Source of the DNA: a virus
Length of the DNA stretch: 64,000 nucleotides
Strand: one strand, 5' to 3'
Virus record (IMG/VR): IMGVR_UViG_3300025655_000002
Span: 1-64,000 of that record
Part shown: piece by piece, positions 60,361 through 64,000 of the stretch
How the letters are laid out: every line of letters starts with the position of its first letter
Position numbering within the stretch: the first letter of the stretch is position 1
The notes under the pieces: generated by a model
What the model saw: only the letters and a program-made list of their open reading frames with translations
What the model was told of the DNA's origin: nothing
The model's database searches: none
Position numbers and translations under genes: made by a program

Positions 60361-60501
60361 TAGTTGGTCTAGTTATTATTAATCTAGCAACTAAAGCAGT
60401 TATCAATTTTAGTGAATTATCATCACAAGTTAGAGACTTGATAATTCACAACTTTTATTAACAGGAGGTAGAAAGCCACCCCTTAGATGGGTGCGCCTCC
60501 T
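60361..60501 (+). promoter_or_regulatory. Three consecutive hairpins between genes
   Basis: Hairpin 1: AGTT and CTAG (60362-60372) with CTAG and AACT (60384-60392). Hairpin 2: GTGAATTATC (60412-60421) with GATAATTCAC (60440-60449), extended by AAGT/ACTT. Hairpin 3: AGGAGG (60463-60468) with CCTCCT (60496-60501), enclosing CACCC/GGGTG. The third hides a ribosome-site-like AGGAGG that has no start codon after it. May be a small RNA, a processing site or a remnant of a lost gene leader. Confidence 0.55.
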
Positions 60502-60556
60502 AGTCTTAATCAATAATTAATACAATACCGAATAGTCAAATTTAAAACTAGAAATT

Positions 60557-60748
60557 ATGGCAAAGAAAATTTTTGTACGGTTAGGAGTGTCAGACATTGT
60601 ACTAACCAAAGAGGAAGCTGCAACAATTCCTGGTTATGTTAATGTCATTGACAACCAAGGAGAGTACGTAACAGATGTCGAAACTTATCTTGTCGGATAT
60701 GAAGATGAAGACGGGAACGAGTGTGATGAAGACGGAAACCCTTTGTAA
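60557..60748 (+). CDS. Acidic small protein
   Basis: Protein of 63 residues with a very acidic C-terminal third (GYEDEDGNECDEDGNPL) and a short beta N-terminus (KKIFVRLGVSDIVLTKEEA). Leader element at 60523. Confidence 0.55.
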   Translation: MAKKIFVRLGVSDIVLTKEEAATIPGYVNVIDNQGEYVTDVETYLVGYEDEDGNECDEDGNPL

Positions 60749-60781
60749 TTAACAAGTTATAAATAAAATAGGAGGCACAAA

Positions 60782-61135
60782 ATGAACACAACAGAAAACA
60801 ATAAGCTAATCGCTGAATTTATGGGTATTGAATCATTTAAGGATAGTTTAGCCTCTTTAAATGATGGGAAAATCAATATAAGTAAGGATGTTTATGAACA
60901 AGCAAAATACCACACCTCTTGGGATTGGTTAATGCCAGTTGTAGAGAAGATTGAAAGCATAATATTTGATGAGAATAATAGTTTCAATGTAACAATAGGC
61001 TCAACTATTTACTGCGTGATACAAGATTCAAATGGAGAATGCTACGATATGACTTATGATGGAGAGAAAACTAAATTGCTAGTTGTTTACAAAGCAATAG
61101 TAGAATTTATTAAATGGTATAATGAAAATAAATAA
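60782..61135 (+). CDS. Hypothetical protein
   Basis: Protein of 117 residues with an AGGAGG site nine bases before the ATG. Sequence blocks: AKYHTSWDWLMPVVEKIESIIFDENNSFNVTIGSTIYCVIQD, and a C-terminal helix. The SWDWLMPVVEKI phrase occurs widely in small Bacteroidota phage proteins of unknown role. Confidence 0.65.
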   Translation: MNTTENNKLIAEFMGIESFKDSLASLNDGKINISKDVYEQAKYHTSWDWLMPVVEKIESIIFDENNSFNVTIGSTIYCVIQDSNGECYDMTYDGEKTKLLVVYKAIVEFIKWYNENK

Positions 61136-61328
61136 TACAATGCCGAACAGCCAGTTAGATTTATTCACTATCACGCCTGCTGAGGTTAAAGCTAAGTTTT
61201 ACGCTGCCTCATATAAAAGGGCTGAAGAAAGAAAAAAGAAAGAAAGAGACTGCTCTTCTGACTTTATATCTATAAAGACTGGAGAATGTAGACCTTTTAA
61301 GAAAGAGGATTTTAAACTTAAAAAATAG
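61122..61328 (+). CDS. Small basic protein; start overlaps a 9-mer
   Basis: Protein of 62-68 residues. Two starts are possible: ATG at 61122 (inside the previous gene) or the ATG at 61140 that is itself part of the 9-mer CAATGCCGA, giving MPNSQLDLFT. The second would make the dispersed element double as a start region. Rich in Lys, Arg and Glu in the middle. Unknown function. Confidence 0.55.
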   Translation: MKINNTMPNSQLDLFTITPAEVKAKFYAASYKRAEERKKKERDCSSDFISIKTGECRPFKKEDFKLKK

Positions 61329-61333
61329 AAGTT

Positions 61334-61540
61334 ATGAAAGCGTACACAATATTTTTAATTTACTGTATAGGTAGGGATATTTATTCTTACTGGGAGAGAA
61401 CGCCTTATGATACTGCTTATGAAGAGGCTGGTGAAATTTATAAGGTATTTAAAAAACATTATAATAAAAATGAGGATTTGTATTTGGAGATTGAGAATTT
61501 TATGGCTTGCTCAAGTCTTTATGATGAAGTATTAATCTAA
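61334..61540 (+). CDS. Hypothetical small protein
   Basis: Protein of 68 residues with an aromatic start (MKAYTIFLIYCIGRDIYSYWERTPYDTAYEEA) and a helical end. The leader is AAAAAATAGAAGTT without a 9-mer. A forward 9-mer follows just after its stop (61543). Confidence 0.5.
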   Translation: MKAYTIFLIYCIGRDIYSYWERTPYDTAYEEAGEIYKVFKKHYNKNEDLYLEIENFMACSSLYDEVLI

Positions 61541-61552
61541 AATCGGCATTGT

Positions 61553-61666
61553 ATGATAAACTTAATAATGGCGTACCACTGGAGAAATAGTGGTATAAGA
61601 GGAACTTTCAACGAAGAACTCTATAAAAGAATATTAGAAGTAAAATTGTTTAACGAAAACAAGTAA
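61553..61666 (+). CDS. Short ORF starting inside the 9-mer region
   Basis: A 37-residue ORF (MINLIMAYHWRNSGIRGTFNEELYKRILEVKLFNENK). Its ATG comes two bases after a forward 9-mer (61543-61551). It ends two bases before the next gene. Confidence 0.45.
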   Translation: MINLIMAYHWRNSGIRGTFNEELYKRILEVKLFNENK

Positions 61667-61668
61667 AG

Positions 61669-61935
61669 ATGAAAACAGTAGAGATAACAATCGCAAACAA
61701 GAGAATAGTAAAAAAGACTGACAAGGGTATTGTGTTCTCTGTAGATGGATATAATGGAGGTATTTTCACTATCCCATTTATAGCAATAGAATCTCAAGAA
61801 GAAGGAGTTATTCCTGTTAATGATGTTAGTAGTTATGAAGCAGTAGTCTATGTAATACATAGATGGCTGTATGAAAAAATAAAAGGTAGTTTAGATAGAA
61901 TGAGTAAGGCTCATTTTACAATGCCGAATCGTTAA
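61669..61935 (+). CDS. Hypothetical protein ending at a 9-mer
   Basis: Protein of 88 residues (EITIANKRIVKKTDKGIVFSVDGYNGGIFTIPFIAIESQEEG), beta then helical. The last four codons (TMPN then R) are formed by the 9-mer at 61919, so the element extends the reading frame to the stop, as in the truncated copy at 58112. Confidence 0.6.
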   Translation: MKTVEITIANKRIVKKTDKGIVFSVDGYNGGIFTIPFIAIESQEEGVIPVNDVSSYEAVVYVIHRWLYEKIKGSLDRMSKAHFTMPNR

Positions 61936-61975
61936 ATTTTTACCAGTTAAATAGTAATTTTAAAAACAAAATAAG

Positions 61976-62194
61976 ATGTTTGAATTAAATGAAAATCACA
62001 GAGAAGCACTTTTAAATATTTTAGAAAGGTGTAATGAAAAAATCCAACAGTTAAATTACTCTATTAATAGTCATCATGTAAAAAATGATGATGATGAATC
62101 TTTTATTGATTGGAGAAATATGGATTTATTCTTAGAAATAGAAAAGAAAAAATTGATTGAAAAATCATTAATTGATAATAAAATAGACTTTTAA
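61976..62194 (+). CDS. Hypothetical helical protein
   Basis: Protein of 72 residues: ENHREALLNILERCNEKIQQLNYSINSHHVKNDDDESFIDW and a lysine-rich end. Probably a short coiled coil. Function unknown. Confidence 0.5.
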   Translation: MFELNENHREALLNILERCNEKIQQLNYSINSHHVKNDDDESFIDWRNMDLFLEIEKKKLIEKSLIDNKIDF

Positions 62195-62214
62195 AATAAA
62201 TAGAATATACCGCT

Positions 62215-62343
62215 ATGAAAACGCATCAATTATTAAGTAGTTATACCTTTATTGGAAGTAGTCCTGTTTTGAGTGGTTTTATCCTTATAGGTTATTCGGG
62301 GGCTAGGGTTAGAAGTCATATTAGTTATATTTCAATGAATTAA
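62215..62343 (+). CDS. Short hydrophobic ORF
   Basis: A 42-residue ORF with one weakly hydrophobic segment (FIGSSPVLSGFILIGYSG). The only ATG is at 62215 with no ribosome site. Low confidence. Confidence 0.35.
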   Translation: MKTHQLLSSYTFIGSSPVLSGFILIGYSGARVRSHISYISMN

Positions 62344-62382
62344 TACAATGCCGAATAGCGATAAAAAATTGGAGGATTAAAT

Positions 62383-62619
62383 ATGAAAAAGAAAGATATT
62401 TTTAGTAGTATATTTTTTATACTATTTGCCCCTACAACTGCTCTCTTGGTAGTTAAATCATTATTATCAATTATATATATGATAATTTGTTTTATAACAT
62501 GGGAAGATTCTAATGTTATGTATGAAAATCTTGAGTCATTTATGAGTATACATCCTATGACTATTAGATTATTGATATTAGTTACTGTGATATTAATAAT
62601 ATGGTGTATTTGCAATTAA
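62383..62619 (+). CDS. Two-helix membrane protein
   Basis: Protein of 78 residues with hydrophobic segments at about 6-33 and 59-76 and a short polar loop between. It has both a 9-mer leader (62346) and a GGAGG site, the only gene here with both. May act at the membrane early in infection. Confidence 0.6.
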   Translation: MKKKDIFSSIFFILFAPTTALLVVKSLLSIIYMIICFITWEDSNVMYENLESFMSIHPMTIRLLILVTVILIIWCICN

Positions 62620-62631
62620 AAGAAAAAACAC

Positions 62632-63363
62632 ATGAAAAAGACAGTTAAAGTAGTTATGCTACCTACAAAAAAAGCAAGTTTATGTAAAGATAGTTCGGGA
62701 AAGTTATTTTATTACCCTAAAGATAATTGGTTTTCAAAGGATTTTGAAACTGACCCTCAATACCTATACTTTGTATCTGATGAAAAGATTAAAGAAGGAG
62801 ATTGGTATTATTGTTCTTCCGCAAATTGCATATTTAAAAATGAAGGAGACAATAAATTAGCTTGGATTATTGATGAGAAAAAAGTAATAGCCACGTCAGA
62901 TAAGTCTTTGAGTGAGAAAACTTGTGATAGATGTGATGGAAATGGTAGGTATATAGAAAAAGTACTTTCAACTAGACCTCAACGAATAATGAGTGGCTAT
63001 ACATATTGCTCTAAATGCTCTGAAAGAGGTGTCTTAAATAACCTACCACAAATCCCAGAATCATTCATTAAAGCTTATGTAGAAGCTAATGGAGAGATAG
63101 ATGAGGTTATGGTGGAGTATGATAATCCAAGTCCTTGGACAGAAAAAGAAATTAAAGATTGGAATATTAAAGCTAAATTAGAACTCAAAACAACAGTATC
63201 CAATGAGGTTATTATTTCTTTACCTGAAGAGAAGATGTATAATAAAGATGAAATAACTGACATTGTATTCAATTCTATGAGCAATATTTTGGATGAGGTT
63301 AGTAAAGAGTATCATGGGGATTTATATGAATACGCTGTTAATTATGTAAAAGGAAACTTATGA
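62632..63363 (+). CDS. Protein with DnaJ-type zinc-binding motif
   Basis: Protein of 243 residues. It has a CDRCDGNGRY...YCSKCSERG pair at about 103-130, i.e. CxxCxGxG followed by a second CxxC, the DnaJ-type zinc knuckle. The N-terminal part is beta-like (VKVVMLPTKKASLCKD), the C-terminal half helical. DnaJ J-domain (HPD) is absent. Function unknown; protein or nucleic acid binding likely. Confidence 0.6.
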   Translation: MKKTVKVVMLPTKKASLCKDSSGKLFYYPKDNWFSKDFETDPQYLYFVSDEKIKEGDWYYCSSANCIFKNEGDNKLAWIIDEKKVIATSDKSLSEKTCDRCDGNGRYIEKVLSTRPQRIMSGYTYCSKCSERGVLNNLPQIPESFIKAYVEANGEIDEVMVEYDNPSPWTEKEIKDWNIKAKLELKTTVSNEVIISLPEEKMYNKDEITDIVFNSMSNILDEVSKEYHGDLYEYAVNYVKGNL

Positions 63364-63399
63364 TACAATACCGAATCGTTGAATTTAAAACTTTAAGTT

Positions 63400-63717
63400 A
63401 TGAATAAACAAGAAAATTTTGGAGAGTATATACTTCCTTTTAGGGTACATACTCCTAACTTGCTAAATGAGACAATATATAATGCGGTAAGACCTATTGA
63501 TAGGGCAGCATTACATATACCGTTAAATTATTTTATGGGTTATTTGCGAGTTCTGACAAAAAGGTGTTCAGAATTAAATGACCCAGTATTAAATAAGATA
63601 ATGATTGATATGACCCTTTATGATGAATCTGATTTTTGTAGTAAAGATTATAACCAAGAAATGGTTGATGCTGTTAATAAAAATTACAAAGAATATATTA
63701 AAAACCTACAGATATGA
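63400..63717 (+). CDS. Hypothetical protein
   Basis: Protein of 105 residues (EYILPFRVHTPNLLNETIYNAVRPIDRAALHIPLNYFMGYLRVLTKRCSEL). Leader element at 63366. Its stop overlaps the next ATG by four bases. Confidence 0.6.
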   Translation: MNKQENFGEYILPFRVHTPNLLNETIYNAVRPIDRAALHIPLNYFMGYLRVLTKRCSELNDPVLNKIMIDMTLYDESDFCSKDYNQEMVDAVNKNYKEYIKNLQI

Positions 63718-63977
63718 ACTTAAAGAAAAAGATGCCAAATGGATTAACATCATGGATTGAGACACATCATGAGATAGTTAAAGAAATATCAAATAGACTA
63801 GTTGGGCTTGAGGACAACTTACCAACAAAGGTCATGTCTTTAAGAGGTACTGGTGGTATTTATGAGTTAGGAGAAGATTTAACTGATAAATTTGAAAAGC
63901 TAAACATATCTAGAGAATGGGATGGAGATTTTTTTGATGAGATAGAAAGATTCTGTATAAAAGAACTAGATAAATAA
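63714..63977 (+). CDS. Hypothetical protein, last gene in the window
   Basis: Protein of 87 residues, mostly helical and acidic (SWIETHHEIVKEISNRLVGLEDNLPTKVM). Coupled to the previous gene (ATGA). A forward T-form 9-mer lies 11 bases after its stop, at the very end of the window. Confidence 0.6.
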   Translation: MNLKKKMPNGLTSWIETHHEIVKEISNRLVGLEDNLPTKVMSLRGTGGIYELGEDLTDKFEKLNISREWDGDFFDEIERFCIKELDK

Positions 63978-64000
63978 AAATCGCTGTTCGGTATTGTCTA

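Larger units (their letters stand above)
56830..63399 (+). promoter_or_regulatory. Family of conserved leader elements before right-arm genes
   Basis: Eight start codons are preceded by the same element: ACAAT(A/G)CCGAA, then (C/T)NGT, then AAATTTAAA-like A/T, with the 9-mer (reverse orientation) at 56830, 57493, 58275, 58611, 58844, 60523, 62346 and 63366. The distance from the 9-mer to the ATG is 18-19 bases in three cases and 25-28 in five. A further copy at 56142 precedes the structured RNA. The element could be a phage-specific promoter, an operator, or a translation signal in the mRNA leader; conserved spacing to the ATG favours something acting close to the start. Confidence 0.75.
889..63997. 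repeat. Dispersed 9-mer family TCGGYATTG (43 copies)
   Basis: Hand count. Forward TCGGCATTG: 1079, 1611, 1992, 4868, 5343, 6913, 7172, 8125, 12460, 13186, 59179, 61543. Forward TCGGTATTG: 14286, 20017, 63989. Reverse CAATGCCGA: 6788, 12599, 14168, 18859, 21107, 24509, 28771, 30179, 45417, 49499, 51238, 55663, 61138, 61919, 62346. Reverse CAATACCGA: 889, 5038, 7977, 32920, 37413, 56142, 56830, 57493, 58275, 58611, 58844, 60523, 63366. With about one third GC, chance alone would give roughly one copy. Bases before TCGG are often A or T preceded by C or G; TA often follows. Confidence 0.9.

Noticed and set aside
56142-63374. CRISPR array from the recurring CAATACCGAA element
   Set aside because: Copies are hundreds of bases apart with genes between them, not regular short spacers; no cas genes.
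1-64000. tRNA genes
   Set aside because: Reading for the T-loop GTTCRANNC with a matching acceptor stem on both strands gave no convincing cloverleaf; a covariance-model scan would settle it.
1-64000. Window as a complete circular genome
   Set aside because: The left end cuts an open frame and no terminal repeat between the ends is visible, so completeness cannot be claimed.

Overview
The window looks like most of the genome of a podovirus-type bacteriophage, probably temperate, infecting a Bacteroidota (Flavobacteriia-like) host. The host inference rests on the very AT-rich sequence, on repeated TAnnTTTG (-7) promoter elements upstream of genes (two with TTG 19-21 bases further upstream), on A-rich starts with only occasional Shine-Dalgarno sites, and on protein families typical of Bacteroidota phages. 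The virion genes (TerL, a long portal, scaffold, major capsid, three ring/adaptor proteins, a large muzzle/nozzle protein, a giant cargo protein) follow the order and sizes known from crAss-like and Cellulophaga podoviruses. That relationship is inference from memory, not a search.

Layout. (1) 0-13.9 kb, + strand: HNH endonuclease, short tyrosine recombinase, replication organiser-like protein, primase-helicase, SSB, annealase plus exonuclease pair, metallophosphoesterase, a diphosphohydrolase/nucleotidase fusion, a structured RNA leader, a GroEL chaperonin, membrane proteins and NinG. (2) 13.9-53.2 kb, - strand: lysis genes (M15 endolysin, holin-like and spanin-like proteins), LamG fibre, 2083-residue cargo protein, internal virion proteins, a sulfotransferase, muzzle, rings, a tandem family of fibre-like proteins, capsid, scaffold, portal, terminase, and a multidomain GroES-like protein. 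One XRE regulator at 44.5 kb faces the other way. (3) 53.2-55.0 kb, - strand: an XRE regulator, a lipoprotein and small proteins. (4) 55.0-56.7 kb: a 1.7 kb divergent noncoding region with a leftward promoter, a G-quadruplex-capable run, inverted and direct repeats, a rightward promoter and a large structured RNA. (5) 56.7-64 kb, + strand: about 24 mostly very small unknown genes, many preceded by one conserved leader element.

The most unusual feature is a dispersed asymmetric 9-mer, TCGGYATTG, of which I count 43 copies by hand on both strands. It lies in genes (in several reading frames) and between genes, and its orientation is strongly biased by region. In the right arm it forms part of an extended leader 18-28 bases before start codons. 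This resembles the logic of dispersed operators (stoperators), polar replication or recombination signals, or recombination joints; I do not know of a description of it. The second notable system is a phage chaperonin pair: GroEL at 11.3 kb and, 40 kb away beside the head genes, a single polypeptide that looks like three or four GroES-like domains in tandem. Two structured RNAs with pseudoknot or long-range pairing (10.6 kb and 56.2 kb) and a 5-prime pseudoknot at 57.8 kb are also unassigned.

All RNA structures, families and counts come from reading by eye; no alignment, folding or database search was run.
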